Source: Coniella vitis (Eukaryota; Ascomycota; Sordariomycetes; Diaporthales; Schizoparmaceae). Taken from it: a DNA stretch of 64,000 nucleotides. The DNA is taken from NCBI GenBank assembly GCA_011317545.1, contig WUJK01000001.1, positions 4,135,001-4,199,000 of the forward strand. Direction: 5' to 3'. Shown in pieces: positions 43,510-54,927 of the stretch. The translations under genes were made by a program, and so were the position numbers. The notes beneath the pieces are model-generated. The model was not told the DNA's origin, made no database searches, and saw only the letters and a list, made by a program, of their open reading frames with translations. Within the stretch, counting starts at the first letter, position 1. The number at the start of each line of letters is the position of its first letter.

Positions 43510-44646
43510 TTATAATCGACTCTTTTGCCTAGGTTCCAAATACTGCAGATTCACGGGCGTGATGGCCTCCTCGCCTCCCAAAACAGCCATTATATTCCGC
43601 ATAGCCAGCTCCTCGAACCCAATATGCGTCTCGACCGTGCCTCCGGCATTGTGGCACGTCAACATGACCCGACCAGGGTTCCCCATGCTCTGTTGCGTTT
43701 CTCTCACTCCTCCTTGAACCGCTGCTCCGACTGCATCTTGTTTTTGCGCCGATGCAGACGCGCCGCCGGCCACGATGTCCATTCCAGCCATCCTCGCCAA
43801 CCGCGGATTCACCCGCGGCTCGTCCGCATGCACATCCAGCGCCGCAGCCGAAATCAGCCCACTCTCCAGCGCGTCCGCCAGCGCCTCCTCGTCCACGAGG
43901 GAGCCCCGCGCGATGTTGACGAACCGCGCACCGGGTTTCAGCCAGCGCAGACTCTGGGCGCAAATGAGTGCCTTTGGCTTGTGCTCTGTCGACGCAGACC
44001 CTGGCGCAGACCCCGACCGTGCCGTTGCCGTTGCCGTCGCCGTCGCCGGAGAACCACCACCACCACCACCACCACCACCAGCAGCCACAGGCGGCAAAGC
44101 AGGCGTGCAGAGCACCACACAATCCGCGACGCCCATCAGCTCTTGCAAGGACGCACAAAACGCCGCACCGAGCGCGGTCTCTGTCGCGGTGGACTTGCGC
44201 GCCACGTCGTGGTAGGCAATGTGCATCCCCATGCTGGGGTTGCCGAGCTTGGCGGCGAGGAGGGCGCCGATCTTGCCGAGGCCGATGATGCCCAGGGTGT
44301 GGCCGCGCGGGTTGTGCGAGTGGGCTGTTGTGTGTGTGTGCGAGTGGGCAAAGCTCTGCTCTGCTCGGGTTGTGGGTGGTGTTGTTCTGGGTGGTGGTGG
44401 TGGTGGTGATTGTTGGGCAAGTGGAGAGGAGGAGGAGGAAGAAGAATGGAAGGAAGAAGAGTGTTGATGAGCAGCGAGAATGGTTGGGAGCGTGGCGGCG
44501 TTCATGGCCCATGGTAAATGGCGAAAGGTGGAAATGACCATGGCGAGGGCAAAGTCTGCGACGGACTCGGCAGCTGCGAGGCCGCCGTTGCAGTAGATGA
44601 TGCCTTTTGCGTTAATGTTAGCCCTGGATATCCAAAGTCATCTTGC

Positions 44647-44678
<32 letters not shown>

Positions 44679-45093
44679 CCACCACAGCCAACCGACATAG
44701 GCTTTCGTCTGGTCTACCACTCCACCGTGGCTTTCAACAAGACAAGGACTCACCCTTCTTGCCCAGCAACTCGGTATCCGCCCAATCAAAGCCCGCCCCC
44801 GCGCTGGCAAACACTCGCACACTCGGCGGCAACAGCTGCACCAGCTCGGCATCCCACCGCCCCATTTCGCCGCCGGTGCCCCAAAAGGGCCGGAAAATCG
44901 CCGCAAAGTCGCCCCATCTCTGCTCGCGCAGGGCGCGCATGAAGGCTGGCCGCTCGCGCTCGGCGGCGCTGGGCCGGATGACGGTGAAGCGGGAGGCAAA
45001 GAGCGCGTAGGTGTCGGGGTTGTACTTGATGGGGTCGCCAATATGGAGGACGATGGGTTTGGGTGCGCTTATAGGTGGTGGTGGTGGTGACAT
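43510..45093 (-). CDS. D-isomer-specific 2-hydroxyacid dehydrogenase with repeat expansions
   Basis: NAD(P)H-dependent reductase of 2-ketoacids (glyoxylate/hydroxypyruvate reductase-like). Two exons (45093-44754 and 44603-43510) join as LLGKKG-IIYCNGG for 477 aa. The catalytic domain (VLHIGDPIKYNPD, VRVFASAGAGFDWAD) is followed by NGGLAAAESVADFALAM, the Rossmann motif LGIIGLGKIG, and the catalytic Arg (NIARGSLVDEEAL), Glu (LDVHADEP) and His (TCHNAGGTVETH). All three key residues are present. Two expansions are unusual: a Ser/Pro/His-rich insert of about 60 residues just before the Rossmann loop, and a nine-Gly run plus an Ala-Thr repeat after the CTPALPPVA strand. They make it clearly longer than the usual 330-370 residues. 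Substrate not assignable. Confidence 0.9.
44052..44079 (-). repeat. (GGT)9 coding microsatellite
   Basis: Nine ACC triplets on the + strand encode a polyglycine run within the dehydrogenase. Confidence 0.85.
44647..44686 (+). repeat. (CAT)n microsatellite in dehydrogenase intron
   Basis: About thirteen CAT/CAC triplets lie inside the 150-bp intron (44753-44604). The repeat takes up roughly a quarter of the intron. Confidence 0.8.
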
Positions 45094-45144
45094 GTCTTGG
45101 GTTTTCGAATGTTTAAGGATCCCCGTTTCTCTTTCAAGGCTATC

Positions 45145-45189
45145 CTTCTTCTTCTTCTTCTTCTTCTTCTTCTTCTTCTTCTTCTTCTT
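45145..45189 (+). repeat. (CTT)15 microsatellite in dehydrogenase 5' leader
   Basis: Fifteen perfect CTT triplets on the + strand, read as AAG in the sense of the dehydrogenase, begin about 50 bp upstream of its start codon. Confidence 0.9.
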
Positions 45190-48121
45190 TCCTGTGTCTC
45201 CTTTTCTGTATCCCTCTTGCGGTCGAGTAGTGGTTGAACGGACTCGAGAACGTGCTAGATGAGGATAGCATGAATGCCATCCAAACTGAGCGTTCTATCA
45301 AAGATCTCGGTCTTGATTTCTCAACATATTCTTGCATATCACCAGCGACCATGACAGCATCAATCAGAAAGAGAGAAGTAGGGAGGGAGCGGGGAAGGAA
45401 GAGAGAAGCGAAGTTCAGTCAATACAACCTTTTGTTTCTTTGCATTTCCCCTCGACCATGTATCCATATAAAGAGATGGCCAATGTCGATAGACCACAAT
45501 CAACACGATATGCACAGTTACATCAACCATCCCAAAGAAAAGAGAGCAATTCACGACGCGGCACAAACCAACAGCAAAAGCAGAAAAAGCAACTAAGCAA
45601 GCAAGCACCTCACATTGCATTATCACACTGCAACATGACCATGCGAGATCTGCAGCCCGCACACAGCAAAACGAAAAGAAGGAGGGAACATAGGCTCGAT
45701 AACCCCCCCCCCCACCCTCTCCCCCAGATTGGGGAAAGAAAAAAGTGCTTGGACCAAGCATGTTGATAAACCTCGACTCACCGGCTAAGAGCGGAGCAAA
45801 TCAGATTCCAGCACTTACAGAGTCAAGCAACGACGACCCCAGGCTGTGCGGTTTGGGGGCTATCGCTCCGAGATACACAGCAGGCCTCTTGGCACCGGTT
45901 GCGATGGTCCTTTTTCAAGGAAACAGAAACCGAGGCGCGCAAGGGATCGTGTCTGGGATCTGGGCGTGCTTGACATGTCAGTAGACTGTGCGTTCCCATC
46001 GAGGTTATGTGTGATGGATCGAAGGTGATGGGCCTAAGGTTTATCGCTGGGAACATGCTGATGACAATCTGTCAGAAAAGGACCCGATTGCTTTCTTGAT
46101 AGTGGAATCAAGGCGCAGGATATAGGTGCGATCTCGCTTACCGGTCGACTTGTTTATCTCTCGCACATCATGCATGGCCTGCTTCTGGCACACACACTAT
46201 GTACATAGTCTGATAGCAAAACTACTTGCCATTCATCCATTGCCGTCCTATCAAATGCTTCTTTGCTTGCAATGTCCAGTTCCGTCCATCTTACGCAAGA
46301 ATGTAGTGAGTAAAGAGCCAAGACCTGCTATGTACAACAAAGAGGGAAGAAGAGAGTCTAGATTAGATAATACCGACGGATATCTCTATCCATCCGTATA
46401 TAGAGAAGAGTATAACAGATAGAGAAAGAGACAAACTAGAACTAGCAGACTAGATGGTCTGGCCTGCCAAGACTGCCGAAGCTGCCATCTAATCCGCTCA
46501 CGTTGCCCCAAGGGGTCTCCAGTCTCTACTAAAGCTTAAAATAGCTACCAAGCCTGCCAACAAGTCGAGAGTTTCAAGCTGACAATGCAAAGCACATGTG
46601 CCCTGACAGCAGCCGGCCCTTTCTGTGACTTTCAACTGCGTGCGTTGCGCCAAAACGACAAGACGACGTGAGCAAAGCCCGATATAGGAACACGACCCTG
46701 GCCCAATGGGGGTTCTGCTGCTTGGCGCGCCTCTTTATTAATAGGCCTCTGTGCTTTTTCCCCCCAATGCGCACAACGTTCTGTGGCCCCCACGATGCAT
46801 CATCCGATACTCTCGACTCTGTCGACTATACGCCATTGTGGCCACTTTGTATCCATAGCCGATATAGGATCCCATAGCCCATGCCACCCACGTCTGCCAA
46901 TACTCAACTATGCCACTCTCCCAGTAACGGGCTGTCAGCCTCATTGAAGGTGGGAAAGACTCCCTCCTCAGCCGACCACTTGGTGAGCCACCGCCCCAAA
47001 CATACCACCACGCCCGCCACCCGGTCTCAGCATATACATAGCACACGGGTAGGTGCTCTGGTACTGTGTCATAGTACTGCCCTGGGTTCCAGATGCTGCT
47101 GCTTCAAGAGAAGATCCCTAGCATGTCTCACATGCATGCAGAAAGAGCTGATGTCATGGGCAGCCTTTTGCTTCTACAAGTACATAGTTTAGATCCCGCA
47201 TCGCACAGGCTGAGTCAGCGCTTTGCCGACCTTTCAATCTTTTGACAGCACCGTTTCACCTTTTGGCTTTCACGGCTTGGATCAGAAGCTGCCAGTGGGC
47301 AGACATGAAAAAGAGCGCGAGACAAGCGAGAGGCGCGAATCCCGTACTTTTTGCCCTTCTTTTTTGTTGGCGCTCGATCTAGAGGCGTTTTGTCTGAGGC
47401 CCATTATCAGGGTCTTTCTTTTTTCCCATTCTAGGTGCTCATCTCATCTTCCGCCGTCTTCTGTCACATTACCGTGTGCTTGTGCGTGGGTTGTAGATCA
47501 TGGCCACATGACATGATTGTGCCTTCGCCGAGGAGATGGCTGCAGAATCATGACAGCTGGCTGTGTGTATGAGAGTTTGTGGAGGCGATGAGGCTTTTCT
47601 CCCCAAGACCTGTGCTCTTGTGCCGTGGCTTCCACCGCGGCCCAATCTCGGGATGGAGGAAAGAAAAGGAAAGATCGAGATACTCAGGATGCTGTGGCAG
47701 CCAAAAGGAACGACGGACCAAGGCAAATGAAGGGCACAAGGGGATCAGCGAGCTGCACGATTCCATGTGCCACACACAGCTATGCATGCACAAGCCCCGG
47801 CGACGCACTTCCCACTCTACCTGAACCTCAAACCTGTGGCTTGCCATGACCGCATGCGGTAGCAAGCTGAAAGAGTAGCATGGGGCTGTTTACTAAGAAA
47901 AGAAGAGATGCCGCCTCCCAGCCAGCCAGCCAGCTAGCCAGCCAGCCAGCGAGCCTGGTCGGCCGCGTGGGCGCGAGGATGAATGGCATGGCATGGCAAG
48001 GCAAGGCAAGGGACTCACTTATTACTACCTTTGACAGCCTCGACCCGCCCCATCTGGACTTCCTCTCAATTTACACTTTTGTCTGTTGAAAACTTGGTCG
48101 CAGGCATACCCGCATCTGTTC
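45190..48121. other. Large gene-poor divergent spacer
   Basis: 2.9 kb. It contains a C-homopolymer (about 45703-45713), the perfect palindrome ACTATGTACATAGT (46196-46209), AGTACATAGT (47179-47188), a CCAG/CAGC tetranucleotide array (about 47918-47958), and GGCAT/GGCAA repeats (about 47986-48010). No ORF shows a domain or splice-supported structure. It includes the promoter of the rhodopsin-domain gene. Confidence 0.55.
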
Positions 48122-49440
48122 ATGACCACAGCTCGTGCCGGCACAACCAAAATCGACATGGGCCTGTACGAAGCCTTCGACGGCCTCACCGTCTTCTTTG
48201 CTGTCTTGACAACCTTCACCGTCGCAATCCGCGTCTGGGTGCGCAGCTCGCTGTGCAAAGGCGCTTTTGGGTGGGATGATATTATGCTCGTCTTCACATG
48301 GGTAAGTGTCCCCACGGGTCGAGGCAGCTGGCCTGTCCCGCTGTAGCTCGAAGCACGTTGCTAACACAAAAGCTCGCTGGATGCAGGCGGGCTTCATGCT
48401 CTGGGTAGGGTTAGCCTTTGAATCGGTGGCCTGTGGCTTTGGCACATATTGTTGGGAATGGGTACGTCGTGTCCTGCCGGCTGCACTTACATGTCCACAC
48501 CCAACACAACCTGATTATTCTTGACAATCAGTCCCATACGGGCAAAACGATCGTGTGTTATGTCATCAGCGGTGCTGTCAAGATCAGCGTCGCCCTCGTC
48601 CTCTACCGGCTCGATCAGCGACTCTTTGTCCGCATCATCTTGATCAGCGACATAGTCCTCTGCGTCGTGTGGACTGTTGTCAGCACTTTGATCCTCGGTT
48701 TGGGCTGTCAGCTTCTAGGTCCATTCCAATTTGGTGAAAGGGTGTGCAAACCCACAAATTACGTCCAAGAGTCCATGTACCTCGTGTACAACGTGGTGCA
48801 TGTGGTGATACCCATCGTGATCCTATGGGGTATCAAGGTTACCGGCAATCTAAAGTGGGTGGTGATATCTCTGTTTTCCATTGGGTTGCTGTAAGTCGCT
48901 CCCTCTTCACCGGTGCCTACGTGCGTTGGCTGGAAAAGCTCACTTACACAAACTCCCTTGTTCCATAGTGCTGCTGTTGCTGCAGGCATGAAACTTGGCG
49001 TGTTTATTAGGTATTACAACGATCACGACGATACGACCGACACAGCAAGCGAAATCAAGTTGTGGCTCGAAAGCCTCCTCTGGACAGTCATCGAACATGG
49101 CCTGTCCCTCTTTGCCGCCTCGGCCCTTGCAATTCGACCCTTCTTTACCATAATCTCGAGACGCATATCTGGTAGGAAGGGCGTCGAGCCGACCCAGACA
49201 ACAGACTGGTCCCGGCGCAGCAATTCGCTTGCCGTGTCCAACGAACTGAAGTGGCCCGACAGTTCTGTGTCTGCAGAGATGACTGGCATTGGTATCCGGC
49301 ATGATCGCGTGGATGACAGCGACTGCGATGAAGAAAGTGCCCTACGACATCCATCGTACACGTCAGACATGTATAATCAAAGCATTAAAACAATGGCTTT
49401 GGATTGCAGAGGCTCAGAGAGGGGCCGCGGTTCGATTTAG
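48122..49440 (+). CDS. Rhodopsin-domain (Pth11-like) integral membrane protein
   Basis: Four exons: 48122-48301, 48387-48461, 48532-48890 and 48969-49440, joining to 361 aa in phase. Joins read FTW-AGFMLW, CWEW-SHTGKT and IGLL-AAVAAGMK. Seven helices are expected: FDGLTVFFAVLTTFTVAIRV first, then GWDDIMLVF, IVCYVISGAVKISVALVLYR and onward to WTVIEHGLSLFAASALAIRP. The motif WDD after TM2, ISGAVKISVALVLYR in TM4, and the last-helix block are typical of the fungal rhodopsin-domain family, which includes Pth11-type surface sensors. No CFEM domain precedes it. The cytosolic tail (about 100 residues) is polar. Ligand unknown. The start is the first ATG; an upstream CGCAG acceptor near 48102 could belong to a 5' UTR intron. 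Confidence 0.88.
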
Positions 49441-52400
49441 AAGAGACTTACACATGAGCGCGTGGCCAATCCAAAACTTGAATATCTTTAACATGCATCA
49501 TCTCCTTTCCTTTGCGTCTTCCCTATTCTCTTTTCCTTGATCCATCTGGGACTGTATGGACAGATTTCGTCATACAAGTTTGACCGTGATGGCTGCGAGT
49601 AGAGTGGCCTCTGCGTCTCTGAATCCAAGCTTTTGAAGTCGGCTCGGAGGGCAAAGAACGGGGTCGGTCTGTCTGTCTGTCTGTCTGTTCAAAGAAGCAC
49701 CACGAGCAATACCAGGGTGTAAGTGAGGCAGCTGGAAGCAACTCCAAAACATTGTATATTAGCAAAACACCTGGAATTTGATTCCGGTTCATGATTCACG
49801 AACGCTGTCGCCGATAGTATGATCATCATGACAGCGAAATTTTGATATTGAGCCCATATGTGCCCGATGAAAAGATTTCTTGTCGGTCGCTGGCAGGATG
49901 CCAGTCATACCGGTCGCATCGACATGCGGGTAAGCTGGCACAGAAGCCCTGCCACAGTATAAAAAAAGGAAGAAAAGGAGAAGAAAACCGGGGAAAAAAA
50001 GAGAATCCCGTACAAGTCCGTGATACTGTATCTGGGGGGGGGGGACCGGCTTTTGCACAGAATAGTAATGTCACGCAGTTAATCAGCCTTGACATGACAA
50101 AGGCAACCAGTTCTGTATGGCCCGCCTATGGGACTCAACAACTACGGTTTGGTATAGTAGTCCATCGAGAGAGCACATGGCTATTATGTGCTTGGGCTCT
50201 GACTTGTCCAACACGAACGGGCGTGGCGAGGTATGCTCAGTGCTTGCCTCGGCTGAAGCTGGGCAAGCAGGATACCAAATTGGCGGTTAGTCCTCCAACC
50301 TCCCCGTCGAAACCTGAGGTTCTCGGCGGCGCAGTGGCGCGGCAGCAGGAGACGGAGAGGAAGACGCACAAAGCCTATAGCTATACGTCCCAATTCAGCG
50401 GAGATTTCCCAATTGAAGTGATGGCTAGTGTTCTCGCCGGACGCGGCAAGGCGGCAGCCAAAGTACAGGACATGGATTCAAGACCACGATAATCAACGCT
50501 CCGCCCAAGGGTGATATGCGCAGCCGTATGCTGTGTATAGTTTTGGCCAAGAGTGGGCAGAGTGACAACTTTGGGGAGAAAAGGCCATAGAGGTGGCTGT
50601 CGTACAATTAGCTTGAATTCCTTGGAGAGGCCCACAATGTTATAGTGGTTGCAGCTTCCCCCAGAAGGATTGCTGGGTTCTGACGTACCCGTAGGCCCCA
50701 CGGTATCTACACAGTACATAGTGTCAGGCTTACGCGCTATGATTGGTGCGTCACGTAGCCGAGCACTAGTCACACTTTTGGGCCAATCACCGGCGGCGCG
50801 CTAGTGTCTGTACCATGTAGCACCGTCGAGATGGAAGGTGCGGCCTCTGGGTTCCAGCTTTTGCCCAGAGGTATTCTGTCCACGTCTCGACTTCAACTTC
50901 TCTTCTCAAGCTCGACATCTCGACACATAGAAAAAGCTTGCTGGGTAAACAACCGTCGACCGACAGGACCGACAAAACTGCCGCGCCACTGCAAAATCTC
51001 GGCGAAAGCCTCTCCGACCCCCAAACCACAAGTCGCTTCATTGTGAACCGGTCGGTTCCCGTGGGTGCTTGCTCGCTCAGCCTTGTACGGCCTGCCTCGC
51101 GACAGATTCTAACCAGAACAAAATTCTCGACCCATTGCCAATTGCTGCTACTTCTTGCTTGTGCGGCTTGTTTGGCTATCTGTCATCCTGTCCGGTTCCT
51201 CGCCCTTGCGGCAGCAACTTGTCTGCCACATCCGAGACCGCGGCCCGTGCAGGAGTCGCCCACGAAATCCCACTTTACGCGGAGCGCCGCCATTTTCTCG
51301 CGAAAGTTGCACGTCGCACGCGTACGACCGGGATCCGCCATTGATATCTGCTCTTCACCCCACTCTTCGACAAAGCCACTCTGGTCAGCTCCTTAAGATC
51401 TTGTTCCTGTGCGCCAGACAGCTCAGCTTTCTCCTGTTCTGTCTTCTCTATCTGCCTCTCCGCCCACCCGATCCTCGCCAACTCCTCCAGCATCATCAAG
51501 AGACCTCGAATGCGACCTGGTGCTCCTGACAAGAATCGTCATCCTCTCGGCAAACTCCACCAACCAACGCCTGTCTCAGCTGCCACCCCGTAGCCTTCCA
51601 GAAACACCATCCCTTGCCGAGAGAAAGCACACCTGCAGCTGGGCTAAACCGCCGTCTAATGCCATTGCGCAGTGACCTGCAGACGCCCTCCATTCCGTCG
51701 CCTGTCCTATCAGCGTTCCCGGCTGCACATCTTTGCCATCTGCAAGCACTTTGCAGCTTTGTACGACACAGCCCAACGCCGCTCCAGGGGCCTTGAACCA
51801 CTCCCCCCATCTACCACCTGCTGCCGTCCAAGTTGACCACCGCCCTCCTTTTGCGACGCTCTGCACCAACCTGCCTTTGCGCTAGACCTTCTGCAGACAT
51901 CCTCAAAGTCGTCTGCTGCCAAGTTCCTGTGTCCGTCAAGCATCGATCCGCACTTGGCCGGCTCGACACTCGACCACCCTCCCTCAAGTCGACGCCCTGG
52001 ACTGAGACCTCACCACTTATCTGCCACCGATCGCCTCCCCAAGGGGTCTTTTCTGTTTCTCTCTTCTTACCTTGTTCTCCCGCCCAGAGTATCACACACA
52101 AAAGACACCGTCCTCTTACTTGTTTCAGGGTCTCAAGCACTGTACTGCCGTAGCACGCTGCAAGGCGTCACAGCTGTCGGCACACTGGGTGTCATAAATC
52201 TGCTCTATCTCCCACAGCCCCCTTTCCTCCGACTTTTCGCCCAACTCTTTGAGAATCTTTGCCCTCTCTCGCCCTCCTTCTCTCTTTTTGGGGGATCATT
52301 TTCCGTGTTCAGCGGGCGTGCACTACATCGCCAGTCGTTCACTCCGCGGCGCACGAGTCCTATCAACTTGAGTTCCACACTCGAGCCTCAAACATCCTCG

Positions 52401-52680
52401 TCGAATTCCGACTCCACAACTGAGCTTTGACCAGGACAGGGAGCGTGCGATCCGCAACCCAGGGCATACCTGCAGCTTTGACTGACCGGCCACCAAGCCC
52501 CAATCAGAGTTTCTTTGCACTTACTCTTCCTTTTTTCCTCGCATCGCATCGCTCGTGCGTCAAGCCAACACAAGCAAGAACCGAGCCTGCCCCCGGCACG
52601 CTCGACTCTTGTGTGTTTGTTCGTCTGCCTCTGCTCGTTTGTTTATTAGAAGTGCAATTGGACCCATCTCCCATCGCACA
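49441..52680. other. Large gene-poor spacer with long pyrimidine-rich leader
   Basis: 3.2 kb. The first part holds a GTCTGTCTGTCT repeat (about 49665-49687), a G-homopolymer (50034-50044) and an ACACAGTACATAGT motif (50710-50722). From about 50880 to 52680 the + strand is strongly C/T-biased and G-poor, as in long fungal 5' leaders. ORFs here (for example 49842-50492, 50938-51396) have no domain. Confidence 0.5.
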
Positions 52681-54005
52681 ATGGCTGCTGTCATCCGACA
52701 GCCATTCGCACCCCTTGATGGGGCGCGGCTGCAGAACTTGGCCAGCACCAAGAACGTACAAAGCTGTTAGTAGTAAACCCCATTCTACCACCCGCCATCC
52801 CACCTCGAGTTCCTTTCTGGGACATATTGACAAGCTGTGCTTTGGATGGTCGGACGCTGAAGTAACATTGTCACGCCCATGTTGGAGTCTTGCTAACTAT
52901 GACATATGTAGCCATTCCAGTTTCGTCTCCTAGCAAACGCAAAGTAAACGACATCCTCGACCTCACCGACTTTGAGAACGTTGATCCTACCCTCCTCTTT
53001 ACAAAGCGTGCAAAGTCCAAATGCGATGACTCGGTCAAGGACTCGCTCAAGACTGCTGTGTTTCGCCTGACTAAGTCTACTTCGGCCCCGTTGTTGTATG
53101 GTGTCAAGGAGGACTTCTCCGACCACAACCCACTCAAGCTTTCGTCAACCCGCTCACGACCTATTCTCCACCCCAAATCGCCCGCTAAAAAACTTCAGAG
53201 GAGCCAGTCGAAGCCAATTTCTACACCTCTCTCGGCACCTGCTGGCCGCTCTCCCACTCGAGGCAATAAACGCATTGGACTTCTCAACCGCAATAGGGTT
53301 GGTCGCGTTGACCCGCCATTGTTTAACCTCTCCACCGCACCGTTCTCTTTGGCGGCTGCTGTCAAGAGCACTCGTCCTAGTTATGCCAGCCGCTCGTCGT
53401 TGTCTGTCAAGTCTATCGGTGCCTTGTCCGATGACGTTTATGCCCCGTCTAGCAAAAAGTCGTCTTGGTTCTTTGAGATTCATGAGGATACGCCAGAACA
53501 AGAAATGACAAATCTGCTCCAGCACAGTACCTGTCTGCTTGACATCAGCAGCGACGAGGAGACTGGCGAGAAGTCACGACGTCAAAAGGGCGAAGCTCGC
53601 GGCAAGGAGAACATCCCGCCCGCAGATGATATCTCTCAGACTTCCAGTCGCCGAGCCGCCACCGCCACTACCGTCACTGCAGGTGGTATGGAGTTTGAGA
53701 AGTCACGGGTGGCACTGGGTGACCTCAATGTCGAGGAGTTTTACGCCAAGGGCGTCGACGCCTCTGATGTGGTCATTGTTCCAGGCGACGAGGACGACGG
53801 CACGGTTCTCGAGGGGGAAGAGGAACTGGAGCTACCGAAGTCAAGCAGCACGTTGACTGAGACCTCGGCCGTGGTCGACGCTGAGGACAATGCCGACGCC
53901 GAGGCCCCGATTGTGGCAGTCTGCCAACCTATTGAGGGCACTGGCGAGAGTTTTGAAATCTGGGAGAGCTCCAGTGCTAAGGAGGAGGAGGATGAAACTG
54001 CTTAA
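52681..54005 (+). CDS. Disordered protein with KEN box and D-box, candidate APC/C substrate
   Basis: Two exons (52681-52765 and 52912-54005) join as NVQS-SIPVSSPSKRKVND for 392 aa. The intron has donor GTTAGT, a textbook TGCTAAC branch site at about 52890-52896, and acceptor GTAG. No folded domain is seen. Short motifs: a basic stretch SPSKRKVND, SP sites (PKSPAKK, GRSPTRG), a block SSWFFEIHEDTPEQEMTNLL with CLLDISSDEE, a KEN box in GKENIPP, and RVALGDLN, which fits RxxLxxxN. The C-terminus is acidic. KEN and D-boxes are degrons read by the anaphase-promoting complex, so cell-cycle-regulated destruction is a fair inference. I cannot name an orthologue. The next gene on the strand is thymidylate kinase. 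Confidence 0.8.
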
Positions 54006-54886
54006 TGTCCCAAGTTACTTTATCAACAAGTAACCTGGCGGACTCTTGGCATGCCACGTAGCAAATGGCTGCCTCTCCTGGTTTGATTTCTTTTGATTTA
54101 TAGCGAGCTGAGGTGGCGTAAAATGGACTTGACTTGGGAGGCGTTAGATCTTGTGCTTTTTGTCTTGCTCGTTTGCCACATTAATTAGGCAGGGTATCTG
54201 GTTTGGTTTGGGAAGATGCGGGGTTAGGACAAGGTTTTCGGTTTGATTGATTACAACCGGTTGGTCGGCTCAGCTTCATTCTTGATGGCTCGAAATGTGC
54301 CCTTGAAGTGTTTGGGTACAAAAATGCCTCGCCAAGGTTATATGATATATAGCTCGTTTAGAAGAGCGACCAAAAACACGTTATCCTCATTGCATTGTCT
54401 CGATGTTTTGTCTGGGCGTGCTTTGCCGTGTGAGCTGCTCTGGGGTGTTTTTCCTTTGCTTGATAGACGTATAGTATCGATTTAAATGAAGAAGATTTTG
54501 CCCCATTCCGTACGCAACTTTCGGGAACCTACACAAATCCAGGCCAAATAATTGTACTTGTAAGTCTTGGTGGAGTGGTGCCAGTGGTGGTTGCGGAGAA
54601 GTCAGTGTACCTGCCCAACCCAGCCCCAGGTGGCAGTGGCGCCAATAATCCACGCCCTATCAAAAAATCGCGCCGCGTCGTCTCGCTCAAACACGCTCCC
54701 AAGAAATCAATTAAACCCCAGAGAGACAACAGCTCGACCCCCGTTCAGTCCCTGCTTGTGCTAAATGATTGATTGACTCGTCCCCCCCTACCATCCCTAT
54801 CTATTCGTTTGCAGGTTACTCAACTTCTCAAACGCTGATTCTATCCCATTTACTACCAAATCCCACCTTCCGTTGCCAAACACTCG
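54006..54886. other. Intergenic, 3' end of KEN-box gene and thymidylate kinase promoter
   Basis: About 880 bp, T-rich in the first half. No coding signal. It ends at the poly(A) tract described separately. Confidence 0.45.

Positions 54887-54921
<35 letters not shown>
54887..54921 (+). repeat. Poly(A) tract of 35 nt abutting a start codon
   Basis: An uninterrupted run of A that ends directly at the ATG of thymidylate kinase. Counting the A of ATG it is 36 nt. It may be a poly(A) leader in the mRNA. Confidence 0.9.

Positions 54922-54927
<6 letters not shown>

Noticed and set aside
43525..44409. 294-codon ORF on the + strand and a 327-codon frame on the - strand
   Set aside because: Both overlap the dehydrogenase exon in other frames and have Arg/His-rich low-complexity translations with no domain.
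47918..47958. CCAG array considered as a CRISPR-like or satellite repeat
   Set aside because: It is a plain tetranucleotide microsatellite without spacers, in a eukaryotic genome.
49842..50492. 216-codon ORF on the + strand
   Set aside because: It includes a G-homopolymer and purine tract, with no recognisable domain or codon pattern.
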